DNA of 64,000 nt from Datura wrightii (GCA_035772735.1 JASDFA010000006.1:61830001-61894000); one strand, 5' to 3'; shown: positions 24,195 to 34,211, counted from the first letter of the stretch. A program made the numbers and translations. The notes: generated from the sequence alone by a model not told the origin.

Positions 24195-25588
24195 TGATCT
24201 TGGGTAGAATTATATGCCCAAGTGATGCTCAAATGCTCTATTTGTCTTGTCTATCTATCGTTTTGTGTGCATTCTCATGTGATTTGTAGTTAAAATGTGA
24301 ATTTATACTAACCAACATGATTAGTGTTGTTTTGTAGGTAAAATGTAATTTTAGTAAGCTAAGATACATGTTGGTAAAGATCGGGAATGGACTTGGAAGC
24401 AAGCAGTGGAAAAGGTCAAGGAAGAGCAGCAAAAATAAGGGCTCCGCGATGGAGCCGTGTCACACTGCCATCGCGGAGGCACTCTACCTCGGATGATTTA
24501 TTTTGGCAAATTTCAGTAAAGGTCCGCGTTGATGCCACGCGATACAAGTCGTGGCACGTTGCGTATATTTACCTGGAACATCAATTTCCAGTGAGGGTCC
24601 GCGTTTGCACCGTGGCACGGAGGGAGTGCTCAGCGATACACTCCGTGCCACGTTGCTTGTTATTCTGAAAAAAATTCTCACTAGTATAAACAACATACTT
24701 AGGTTTATTTTTAATTATTCTGACTTGGTTGAGCAAGAATGTGGGTTACAGGCAGTAGAGGGGACGAAAATTCTAGGGTTCTTCTCTATCTCTTTCTCTT
24801 TTATCTCAATTTTTTGTATGATTTATACTCATGTGACGATGTTTAATCCACAAATGAGTGGCTAAATTCACTTCTTGCTGAGGTTAAGAACAATTGTAGT
24901 GGAATGTAATTGTTGATCAATTTAGTTTTCATCTTTTCTTCAATGGTTGTTCTATCAATTCTTGTTCTTACTGCATTAATGTTTGGCCAATGTTAATGCA
25001 TATCTAAAAAATCCAATTTTGATTTTGAAAAGGAAAGAAATTGAAAAGTTGTGAATTGGTAGGATATGATCTCTTCTTAGTTTGGAAAAATTGAGAATTG
25101 ATTTACATTCAAAATAGAAATATATCTGAAAGTCGTATTAGTCAATTAAGAAATCAGTTTTGTATGGCTAGAACATGAAATTCTTTTATCATAGAAATGT
25201 AGGTTGAAGGTTCATGATTCTTAAGTTGGGTAGGATATGAAAGTTTCAATACATAGGCAATAATTCTTGACTAGCAACCGAAGGAAAGATTAACTGAATT
25301 GTATCGACAAATTATTTTCCTGCATGTTCGTTTTAGCCTCAGCATGCTCATTACTATAGTTCAGACTCACTTTATAATTTTGTCTTAGATTTTGTATAAA
25401 TTAGGAAACTCAAACTCTCCAAATATTGTTTAATTGGTTGTCTGCATTTTTAAAGTTAGAGTTCATTAACACTTAAGTTGATTATTACCTTAGTTCAGTC
25501 CCTGTGGGATCGATACTTGGCTTACTTAAGCCATTTTACTACTTGTTCGACCACGTGCACTTGCGTGTAGTTACTAAATGCCTGAACA
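24195..25588 (+). mobile_element. Solo LTR of the A/B family inside ORF of L, TSD GTAAC
   Basis: 1394 bp from TGATCTTGGG to CTGAACA, flanked by GTAAC on both sides (24190-24194 and 25589-25593). It is more diverged from A and B than solo LTR 1. Palindrome 1 is perfect (24442-24452 with 24468-24478). Palindrome 2 has short arms TGCCACG (24533-24539) and CGTGGCA (24550-24556). Palindrome 3 is CGTGGCACGGAG (24611-24622) with CTCCGTGCCACG (24641-24652). Confidence 0.93.
24685..24690 (+). promoter_or_regulatory. TATA box of solo LTR 2
   Basis: TATAAA in the position corresponding to TATAAATA of the other copies. Confidence 0.5.
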
Positions 25589-26614
25589 GTAACAATCTGC
25601 AGGGCCTACTTCTTAAACTCTAGAGACAACATCTGCCTAATGTCCACCCTTTTCTTGGACATGATGGCCGCTATAACTAGTGCTCGACCATGAGTAAGTT
25701 TGTTGTTGCTATTTGTCATGTAACTGCACACGAGATTACACCAAAACTTTACCTGCAGCTTCAGGTCCCTCTTATAGATGGAAGCTGTGTCAAGGGAAGA
25801 AGATGTGGGTGTAGACCTAGAAATTATTCTTACAATCTATGGCCTAGCATACATCCTTGACTCGGCCACTACATCAAAAGTTGAGATGTCAATGGCTGCG
25901 TATTCATTTTCCAAGTAATACTAGTTGATTACCTAGGGACAAATATCAACTAATACTCCTTAGATCAGGCACAGACTCTAGAAGCTCTACTATTGATCTC
26001 AGGCCTGGGTGGTAGCCTCAAGGATGGCGCCATAAGCCGCTTAGAACTCTCGCACGAGAGCTTAGTAGTATTGACCGGGAGACAAAGAAGGAAGTCCTAC
26101 TGCTGTAACTTGATATACTCCATGATCTTTCTGCTTTGTCCAATTTAGTGATGCTAATTTCCCTCTTCTCTCTGATGCCATATCGGGTTTGCCATTATGA
26201 TTAGCTTGGCCCTCAATATATCTCTCTTGGGCCCTTTTAATGCCCACAGACTCTGAGTATGTCGTCCCCTTATTTTATTCTTTGTTTAGATGGATCAATC
26301 TGCAGGGAGACAGTTTGATTGGTGGAGTCCTCAACTGTGGACTGACCCAAAGAGAGGGAAATCTGTTGCCTACTAGGTTAGATAATAGGCCTCTTTGCTA
26401 AGGATTGAGACGTGGGGCTCTAAGATAGTGAGGACTACTCTACGGTGACTGCAGATGCCACCCTAGCTGATGGTGCATGATATAAGGCTGGAGCATGTCT
26501 GGCGGCAACCCTGGTCGTTGGGATGTGGCACTCGTCAGAATCTTCGTCCCTAAGGCAGGACCTCTTTGGGAATGTGGCCTTGCCACCTCTTGGTGCTGCA
26601 CATTTTGGAGCCAT

Positions 26615-27113
26615 TTTCCTATAATTGATCAATAAACGTTGAGAAAATAGGTGATAAACAAGTTAGAACTAAACTACTCAAGAAGGGCAAAGTGAAATGA
26701 GGGTGTAGATATGGTTCGTATCTTGAAGATGCGGACCACAAATCCAACCGTCAACTGCAGTCCAACTATCAAGGTGCACAGGTTTAAAGTATGACCCAAA
26801 ATGCGTTCCATAAGTAGACAACAAAAAATGTATTTTGGATTATTGGTTGAACTCAGTGATCCTGAAGCAGTGGTTCAAAGGAAAGTTAAATATACGGACG
26901 ATTTATTCAAATTGTGGTTTGTTTCTTCAAAATACAGGGGTATCTTCACCACGTTGAAAAAAATTTCAAATTTTTGGCAAAGTACGATCGTCATTCGCTT
27001 AAAAAAACCATATTTCATTACACATTCAATAGTTCAAAGTTCAATCCCATATAAGTCATGCAAAATCTCCCAGTTCTCCTCCCATTCAAGTCCAATCATA
27101 GGTAATCATCAAT
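26615..27113 (-). other. Leader region of element L
   Basis: Noncoding sequence upstream of the L start codon on the minus strand, with GTCCGCATCTTCAAG and related words that also occur near 34320-34380. It is cut at 27114 by the start of an LTR. No PBS or LTR of L is visible. Confidence 0.35.
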
Positions 27114-27465
27114 TGTAATACCCCGGAAGTGCGTAACACTAGACTTGAAAATTGGAAATGAGAAGCAGCAAAAAATCTGAAATTTTTCCTCAGAAAGATT
27201 GAGGGTATGAGTCGTAGGAAGGACCCGCAACACGTAGGAACCAACCGTGGTTAGCAGTTATAAGGGAAGGAGTTACAACAATGGGCCTTGTAACGACCCG
27301 TTAGTAGAAGGTACGACTCGTAGGTAGGAGTCGTGGGTTGGTTTTTGAATAGTCAGGGATGGGTAGTATGAATCGTGATACGAGTCATTGTGAGGAGCAA
27401 TGAGTTGTTGTAAGTGCCCGTGGGAAGAGTAGGAAAAATTCTCCAGTCAAGTAATAGATGGAACC
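27114..27465 (+). mobile_element. N1: start of a chromovirus-type LTR, plus strand
   Basis: Begins TGTAATACCCCGG and contains the U3 array of ACGACTCGTAGG-like words (27190-27420). It is interrupted at 27465 by the B 5' LTR. The sequence after B (33086-34211) is the 3' part of the same kind of LTR, so N1 and N2 were probably one LTR. Confidence 0.65.
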
Positions 27466-27712
27466 TGATCTTGGGTAAATTTATATGCCCAAGTGATACT
27501 CAAAAGTACCATTTTAGCCTTGTTTATCTACCAATGTGTATACATTCTCATTTAATTGGTAATAAAATGTGAATTTATACTAACCAACATGATTAGCATT
27601 GTTTTGCAGGTAAAATGTGATTTTGGGAAGCTTAAATGCATGTTGGATGATATCGGGGTTGGACTTGGATGCAAGCAAGGGATAAAGCATTGGACAGCAT
27701 GAATTAAAGGGG

Positions 27713-27749
27713 CTCCGCGATGGAGCCGTGTCACGCTGCCATCGCGGAG
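27713..27749 (+). repeat. U3 palindrome 1 of LTR B
   Basis: A perfect 11-bp inverted repeat CTCCGCGATGG / CCATCGCGGAG with a 15-base loop containing CCGTGTCACG. It is present intact in solo LTR 2 and deleted on one side in solo LTR 1. Confidence 0.9.
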
Positions 27750-27971
27750 GCCTTCTGCCTGGATGAAATTTCGCCCAAATTCCAGAGAGGGTCCACGTCC
27801 GGTCCGTGGCATGGTGGCTTGGCTCCGCGTTGCACGCCGTGCCACGTTGAGCCTTAGTTCTTGGACCCCCAGTTCCAGTGAGGGTCCGCGTCCATAGCAT
27901 GTCACGGAGGTAGTGCTCCGCGATGCACTCCGTGACACGTTACTCGTTATTCTGGGAAAAATTTCCAGCAG

Positions 27972-27979
27972 TATAAATA
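27972..27979 (+). promoter_or_regulatory. TATA box of LTR B
   Basis: TATAAATA, 35 bp after palindrome 3. It probably drives element transcription from the R region that follows. Confidence 0.7.
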
Positions 27980-28884
27980 GAACACTTAGGTTCATTTTTC
28001 AGTATTCTGACTTGGTGGAGCAAGAACGTGGATTACAGGCAGTTGAGGGACGAAAATATCAGGGTTTTTGCTCTCTTTTTTTCTTCTTTAATTCAATTGC
28101 TTGTATGATTAACACTCATTTGAAGATGTTTAATCCACAAATGAGTGGCTAATTCCTCTTCTTGCTGAGGTTATGAACAATTGTGATGAAATGTGATCAT
28201 TGATTGTTTTGTTTTTCATCTTTTCTTCTATGGTTGTTCTATTAATTCTTGTTCTTACTGCATTAATGTGTGGCCTACGTTAATGTACATCTAAAAAGTC
28301 CGATTTCACTCGAGAGAGCAAGAAATTGGAAAGTTGTGAATTAATAGGATATGTTCTTTACTTGGTTTGGGAAAATTGGGTATTAATTTGCTTTCAGGAT
28401 AGAAATATACCTGAAAGTCGTATTAGTCAATTTAGGAACCAGGTTTGTATGGCTAGAACATGAATTGCATTTAATCACAGAAATGTAGGTGGATGGTTCA
28501 TGATTCTTAAGTGAGGTTAAATACGAGAGTTTTAATCTCTTGGCAATTGTTCTTGGATAGCAACTAGAGGAAAAGATTAACCAAATTATGATAATAATCA
28601 ATTTCATTACATGTTCGTTTAACCTCAGCATGCTCTCATTCATAGTTCAGACTCAAAGTAGATAATTGTTTTAGCTTTAGTATAAAAATTATAAAACAAA
28701 CTATCAAACTTTTGGTTACACTGTTGTCTACATTTTTAGAAGTAAAATATAGTACACTTGAGAATATTGCACCTCATCCAAGTCTCTGTGGGATCGATAC
28801 TTGGCTTACTAAAGCCACTTTACTACTTGTTCGACCACGTGCACTTGCATGTCATTTTATATACCCACAAATCACGCGAACAAG

Positions 28885-28907
28885 TTTTTGGCGCCGTTGC
28901 CGGGGAC
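28885..28907 (+). other. Element B: primer binding site (tRNA-Arg type)
   Basis: TTTTTGGCGCCGTTGCCGGG directly after the LTR. TGGCGCCGTTGCCGGGGA is the PBS form typical of Tat/Ogre and Athila lineages, complementary to the 3' end of tRNA-Arg. It separates B from the tRNA-Met-primed chromoviruses C, D, F and J. Confidence 0.85.
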
Positions 28908-29037
28908 TGGCAATTGGTGAATTTTTCTTAAGTGTAAATTTACTATATTTTTTTTCTTAGTGTTGACAACTTGGTGTTAGTGTTTGTTTTAATTATTTTT
29001 CATTTTATTTTTTTCTTTTTCGGATACCCTTATTGAC

Positions 29038-29985
29038 ATGACATCATGGAATACAAATGGTATAAATGGTGGATACTCATATTTTAGCGAATCTTGTTTG
29101 AATTGCGGAGGAAACCACTCGTGGAAACACTGTAACACGTGCAATATATGTGGTGGTCAAGATGGCCATTGGGATGGCTGTCCGAATGCATATTCCCCTC
29201 TCCCAAGCCCCTACTATGATTCTTCTGTTGTTTTTGCTGAATATAGGCATGCGGAAAATGAGGACTTGGGACGCCAAGCTCAAATAGAAGACATGCTGAA
29301 ACCACTCCTGGAGCAATCAGAAGCAATGAAGGAGGTGATGGCAGTATTGAGAATTCAGCAAGAAGAGAATGCATAGGCTCTAGAAAGGATGAGCGTCAAA
29401 CTCACGGAGATGATTGCTGAGGCTGAAGCTTGTGATAAATTGCAGGTAACAGTTTTAGCCGATATTCAAGAGGAACTACAAGAGGAAGACAAGGGTGAAT
29501 TTATGGATGAAGCCCAACAATTAGAATCTCTTGAGTGTCCCTGTGATGGGCTCACACTTATGGAAAATCCATTCATGGAAGAAGAGATAGAGTATCCCCC
29601 AGTTGACATTAATGGAGAGATAGATGTCGATGCTGAGAAGGTGTATACAAGTAAGGAGGTCAAGCACAATGCATTTTCAGAGTTGAGGTTTATTGGACCA
29701 CACTCGAAGCATTTTTTGACATTAAGTTTGGTTGAAAACATAGAAATAGAGTCTTCCAAGCTTATAGAGAAATGCCTAGAGGAGGACCAAGCCCCGTATA
29801 TTTTGAAATTTGCTAACTCGGAGAGACAAAATGACTTCGCTTACTTAAGGGCCAATAAGTTCAAAAGGCAACATCTACTGCTTGGTCCTTACAATTTTTC
29901 ACCACCACCCCTGGAGCATAAGAGGAAATTAGAGAAGAAATTAGGGGTGAGATTCATATTCTCAAGGTGGAGGAAAAAGCGGTGA
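29038..29985 (+). pseudogene. Element B ORF1: gag-like protein with N-terminal cysteine clusters
   Basis: One reading frame of 315 residues, interrupted by a single TAG at codon 113 (29374-29376). Residues about 20-50 hold two CCHC-like clusters, CLNCGGNHSWKHC and CNICGGQDGHWDGC, with spacing unlike the standard CX2CX4HX4C knuckle. A helical, Glu-rich segment follows (residues 80-150), then an acidic middle and a basic C-terminus ending FSRWRKKR. It lies about 130 bp after the PBS, where gag belongs, so RNA binding and packaging is the likely role (inference). I do not recognise a retroviral gag core, protease or RT. The TAG fits a CAG changed by C-to-T; otherwise the frame is clean, suggesting a young copy. 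Confidence 0.7.
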
Positions 29986-29992
29986 AACTTGA

Positions 29993-30045
29993 TACGTCGA
30001 GCCGCGACGGTAAACCAGGCGCAGCATGGGAGGCAACCCGTGGGA
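29993..30045 (+). other. Conserved motif after ORF1 stop
   Basis: GAGCCGCGACGGTAAACCAG, GCGCAGCATGGGAGGCAACC. It resembles the sequence that follows the gag-protease stop in the Athila/Tat-like element I, where two tandem copies lie on the minus strand at 34662-34705 and 34736-34780. The function is unknown. Confidence 0.55.
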
Positions 30046-30290
30046 AAAAAAATTTCTTTCTTTTTGTAAAGTGTAAATAGATTTTTCTTTTTATTTTTGA
30101 TTTGCAACAAAATTTTTCGTTTTAGTTTTTGTTTTATTTATTTTTAGTTAGGTGAAACCTATAATTCTAACCAATTTTGTATAGTGAGATAAATTTCAGG
30201 TCAAACGGAGGAAAATATGCACGGAATCGCAGAGGAAAAGTCGAGGTATGAAAAATTAATAAAAAGTAGCAAACAGTGAGCTGGGGTGAC
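30046..30290 (+). other. Element B noncoding spacer
   Basis: T-rich sequence between the conserved motif and the internal palindromes. No gene or known signal is seen. Confidence 0.4.
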
Positions 30291-30295
30291 AACTC

Positions 30296-30432
30296 CGTGT
30301 CACGGAGGTGGACCTCCGTGTTACCTCCGTGACACGTTGAGGTATAATCCGGAAATTTTAAAAATTTCCAGAACAGTCTCGCTATGGTTCCGTGTCACGG
30401 AGGCAGTGCACCGCGATGCACTCCGTGACACG
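30296..30432 (+). repeat. Internal palindrome pair resembling the LTR U3 module
   Basis: CGTGTCACGGAG (30296-30307) pairs with CTCCGTGACACG (30325-30336), and the same arms recur at 30391-30402 and 30421-30432. The second hairpin is almost identical to palindrome 3 of the LTRs, including the loop with CCGCGATGCA and the ABRE-type ACGTGTC on the minus strand. A further inverted repeat, CGGGTCA / TGACCCG, follows at about 30450-30478. Confidence 0.85.
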
Positions 30433-30633
30433 TTGCCTTGTATATCGCGACGGGTCACACTGGGTCGCCGGGTGACCCGCACGATTTCCCTACTTTTTAA
30501 CCCCGAAAACCCTCCCTTTTCCCTTATTTCTCAATCTCTCCGTGACCAACCCCCCCAAAACCCATTCCCCATCAACGTGACACGGAGTAAGGCAAGAAAT
30601 TCAACAAGTTTTCTTCGATTCTTCAAAGTCAAG

Positions 30634-31323
30634 GTATGTTTTTCGATTTCCTCTCAAATTCTTGTCGATGTTCTTCGATATTGTGTATGTGAGGTGAGCT
30701 AAATTGCCCTAAGTAGAAATTAATCATGAATCCAAGTTAATTGTTGTTGATGAATGTTCGGAATGTTGTTATGATTGCTTGAACTTGTCAATTGCATAAA
30801 TTAATCGAATTTGCTGGATAATATCAATTCTAGGGCTTGTTTTTGAATTTGAAGTTGAAAATGTAGTGAAATTGTGACTTTCATGCCGGGATGTACATGT
30901 TGAATGAGATGAGTCGATATATAAATTGTTAGGATGTTAATAGAACGACGGATTCTCGGGTTAAGGGAATGTTGAAATTTGTAAGAATTTGGTTGGTTTT
31001 ATAGGTTCGTGTAGATAAATTTTTGTTGTTGTTTTTGTTTCTTTGTTTTTCCTTGCTAAGTGCGATGGTTAAGATGTTAGCGATGGTAGTGATTGTGATT
31101 AGCTGTACGAAGTCTGAGTAGTACACAGAAGATATACGGTCGAATTTTTCGAACGCACTAAGCATGATTGTATAGTTGGTTATTGTGTGTAAATAAAGAT
31201 GATCTTGCCGTATTGTTGTAACTGTAGCTAAGGACCAAGTGTGGGGTAACCTAGCTTAACCCGACCTTAGCCGAAGTTAATATCCGTTAGCTTAACATTG
31301 ATCTTGTCTACTTGGGTTGACAG
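30634..31323 (+). other. Possible leader intron of ORF2
   Basis: Donor-like AAG|GTATGT at 30631-30639 and acceptor-like GGTTGACAG at 31315-31323, six bases before the ORF2 start codon. The 690-bp stretch between is AT/T-rich without a coding frame, as plant 5' UTR introns are. CT-rich leader sequence (30490-30560) precedes the donor. This is a proposal from splice-site consensus only. Confidence 0.4.
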
Positions 31324-31328
31324 GTAAA

Positions 31329-32549
31329 ATGGCAAGCAGGCAAGAGAAAGGGAAAGGCGCATCAACTTCGGGCGCCGGAAGGAAGCGAATCAGACTGGGC
31401 ACAGCAGTCCCAGCAGCACCAGCAGTTCCACGCGGCCAACGCCGCCAATATGGAACAAGATGGGTGACTGATGAGGGGAAAAAGTGGTACGCAAAGCACA
31501 AAGAAAACAAATATTTCCCCGAGGAGCACATAGCACGGGAACCATTGGAACAGGAGTTCCCTAGGATGGTCCACCGGATCGAGGCAGCTGGGCTCAATTT
31601 CATATTTGAAGAGCCCAAGGAATGCAATCTGCACTTGGTTCGAGAATTTTATGCCAACTAGAACCCAACTATCAGAAGTCACACCATCAAGATCAGAGGG
31701 CAAATACTCACTTTGGAGCCCCACCACCTCAATGCCATCATAGGAGCGAGGGACACAGACGCCCACGTACTCCGACAGCTGAACATTACCCCACAGTATG
31801 CGGACATCAGACGCACACTGTGTGGGACCCGATCGACAGCTAGATGGAGCAGACACAAAGAGAGGGGCTACCACCAGACTTTGCCATATTCACAGATGAA
31901 CAGGGAAGCCCGAATCTGGCTGAAGATAGTCTGCTCATGCCTAATCCCGGGGGTACATATGACAGATGTAACCCGGGATCGTGTATGCCTGGTGTACGCC
32001 CTGATGAAAGGGCTAGAGATCAACGTGGGGGCGGTAATTATCTCCGCCATGAAGAGAGCCCGGTTGCACCAGGGGCACAGGTATGGCTTTGGTGGACTAC
32101 TCACCACCTTCTTCAGGGGCCTAGATGTCGAGGAGGAGGCCCTTGACTATATCCCGCAGATGGAGCGGCGGGCCTTAGATGTTACTAAAACTAAGGCTCC
32201 CGACACCACCCACGGGCCAGTGCTTACACTTGGCGAGTGACATGCTCGTGATGATCAGTATATGGCTCGAATGTATGGGATGCAAATGCTCCAGCTGAGG
32301 ATAGGCGGGAGGCCGGCGACAGAGGAGGAGCTATGGCAGCTCGAGCTAGACTACCCCTTCGGCGAAAATGCCAGGGCTCTATGCCGAGTGGGGCCAGCAT
32401 TTGTAGAGCCCACATACGATGATGTCCCCACAGACGAGGAGACACGTCGGGAGGACTCCGATGTGGAGTCCGATGATGACAACGGGGGCAACTCAGACAT
32501 GGGAGATGAAGCAGCAGCACCCGACGAAGAAGTGGAATACTTTGACTGA
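31329..32549 (+). pseudogene. Element B ORF2: putative plant transposon protein-like
   Basis: A single frame of 406 codons with two internal stops: TAG at 31659-31661 (codon 111, where TGG is expected from context, YAN-stop-NPT) and TGA at 32238-32240 (codon 304; copy A has CGT). The N-terminus is basic and Ala/Pro-rich (residues 1-40). The central domain (about 45-290) contains WYAKHKENKYFPEEHI, NLHLVREFYAN, IKIRGQILTLEPHHLN and WLKIVCSCLIPG. The C-terminus is acidic. These segments match the uncharacterised 'putative plant transposon protein' family found in plant retroelements. It is not a DDE transposase by any motif I can see, and no RT or integrase is present. The start follows a possible splice acceptor. 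The clean frame suggests recent activity mobilised in trans. Confidence 0.75.
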
Positions 32550-33085
32550 TCAGGGAGTTCCACCACCCGATTTTGTGCTATTTTAAATTTTTGTGAACAC
32601 TGGGGACAGTGTTCGAGCTAAGTGTGGGGTGGGAGTAGTTAGGTGCTGGGTTGGGCTGTTTTGTATGTATGCTCTATTCTGTTGTCGTGTATGTGAAAAT
32701 TTGTTTGTCCTTGTGAGTTGTGAATTGCTAAGTTGTTGTTCTGTTTGTAAATTTATGTCAAATTGATGTGTGTTGCTGAATTGCTGAATGTTGCTAGCTG
32801 ATTCTGATTTCTGTACATATTTTTGTTAGCGAAATGATCGATATTTTTTTTAAAAAAAAAATTTTAAAATATTTTGTACATATTTTTTCTATCGAAATGA
32901 TCGATATTTTAAACATTTCTTTTACTTCTTGGGTTTCTCGGCGTTTGTTTTCGGTTCTTTTACCGAAAATGGTCCCATTGAACCGAAGTCATAGTTAGTG
33001 ACCGTTCCCTATGATGGATGGATGACGACCGTCTTAAGGGAAATGTAGTCGTTAGGAGTAGTTTTTTTAAATTATTTTTCAGTTT
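32550..33085 (+). mobile_element. Element B: 3' noncoding region, truncated
   Basis: Matches 372-890 of element A, including the conserved structured block (32815-33072). Homology to A stops at about 33085, where LTR sequence N2 begins, so the rest of B and its 3' LTR are deleted. Confidence 0.75.
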
Positions 33086-34211
33086 GGAGTCCAGGCTCCC
33101 ACTTTTCTCAGCTTGTGGTTTGGTTTGACCCAAGACACTTCATGTTATGTTTTTGAATATGTATGTCATGTCATGATTCAACTTCGTTACTAAATGATGG
33201 TTCAGCTTCGTTGAAACTCGATGAAGAGCATATGCATGTTTTTGGGAGTAGTGTCTAGCACCGAGTAGGCTAAGGGTCAGTCAATCCTGTGCCTCAAAAC
33301 TAAATGCCAACATAGGTATGTTCAAATTATTTGGGACCTCCCTTCTAAGCTTCCCCTGCCCCCAAGGGACCTTCAACTTAATATCGATATCATGGTAGCG
33401 TCCTTAGCCCTGGAAAGGCTTTCGATGGCTCTGCCCACTTGAGTGTAATATCGGGATAACATAAGATCTATCGTGGTATTGTCGGTTACATGATAAGTCT
33501 TCCATTGTTCCTCATGATTTCAGGTATGCATGTTCATCAGTCATGATATTATGTTGCAGGTTTGGCCCAATGTTCAGTTTTAATTATGAATACTCAGTTT
33601 TAGCTTTGGATCATTCGATTCACTTATGATATTAAGTTATGTTCAAATCATGTTTTTAGATAATAGCATCCAAGCCCTACTCTCGTAATCTTATGATGAA
33701 ATGTTTATGATATGCATGATTTCTAATTTTACTTACTTAGCGGTTTTACTTATCTTGCATACTCAGTACATTCCATATAATGACTAAATACACTATGCTA
33801 TATCGTTTCATGATACAGGCTCAGACATTTAGTCTCAGTCCCGTCGCTAGCCAGATCTTTAGTGTTAGCATTTCCCAGTTAGAGTTGGTGAGTCCTCATC
33901 TTTTCAGGGCCCTTCTTATCAATTATATTCAGTATTTTCAGTTTCAGACTTTGGTGAGTTAGTTGGGATCTTGTCCCATCAACTCGTCAGTACTAGAGGC
34001 TTATTAGACATAGTATATATTCAGCTTCAGACTTATGTTATGTATTCAGATGTTCAGATGTTATGAGATTTTCAGACTTACGCTATGATATATATTAGAT
34101 TTTCGCATTTAAAATGTATAGCTTAGATGTTATATTCATGCCATGGGTCAACTTGGAGCTTCTCGGGATTCTTTATTCTGTATCTCGATCCGGGCCTATG
34201 TTTTGGTCATG
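33086..34211 (+). mobile_element. N2: 3' part of a chromovirus-type LTR, plus strand
   Basis: Matches the complement of the F 5' LTR (5281-6350) and ends in TTTTGGTCATGA with a degenerate terminus. A good PBS is not seen after it. It pairs with N1 as the two sides of one LTR with B and a deletion between. Confidence 0.65.

Larger units (their letters stand above)
23570..26614 (-). pseudogene. Element L: putative plant transposon protein-like ORF split by a solo LTR
   Basis: Minus-strand coding sequence beginning at ATG 26614 (MAPKCAAPRGGK, basic N-terminus as in ORF2 of B). A well-preserved core lies at 25593-25800 (KFWCNLVCSYM, then RALVIAAIMSKKRVDIRQ), matching the position of IWLKIVCSC and VYALMKGLEINVG in B ORF2. 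After the solo LTR (24195-25588) the frame resumes (YLVTTLYNREEVPALL) and ends in a helical, coiled-coil-like tail near 23570-23700 with EGRVMQQNGGS and LRESLEETRAVML. Many stops and frameshifts make it non-functional. The family is recognised by motif order; its biochemical role is not known to me. The 3' limit is approximate. Confidence 0.6.
27466..28882 (+). mobile_element. Element B: 5' LTR (A/B family, 1417 bp)
   Basis: Runs from TGATCTTGGG to CGAACA, followed at once by the PBS. It contains palindrome 1 (CTCCGCGATGG 27713-27723, CCATCGCGGAG 27739-27749), palindrome 2 with one mismatch (27805-27814 with 27837-27846) and palindrome 3 (core 27901-27909 with 27928-27936), then TATAAATA (27972-27979). 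The five bases on its left are GAACC; the matching TSD copy is lost with the 3' LTR. Confidence 0.92.

Noticed and set aside
24387..24865. Plus-strand frames inside solo LTR 2
   Set aside because: They lie within the LTR boundaries set by TSD GTAAC and match LTR promoter sequence in the other copies.
29077..29374. Minus-strand frames opposite ORF1
   Set aside because: Shadows of the plus-strand frame with the cysteine clusters.
31292..31874. Minus-strand frames of 111 and 170 codons opposite ORF2
   Set aside because: Shadows of ORF2; the plus frame has homologues in A and L.
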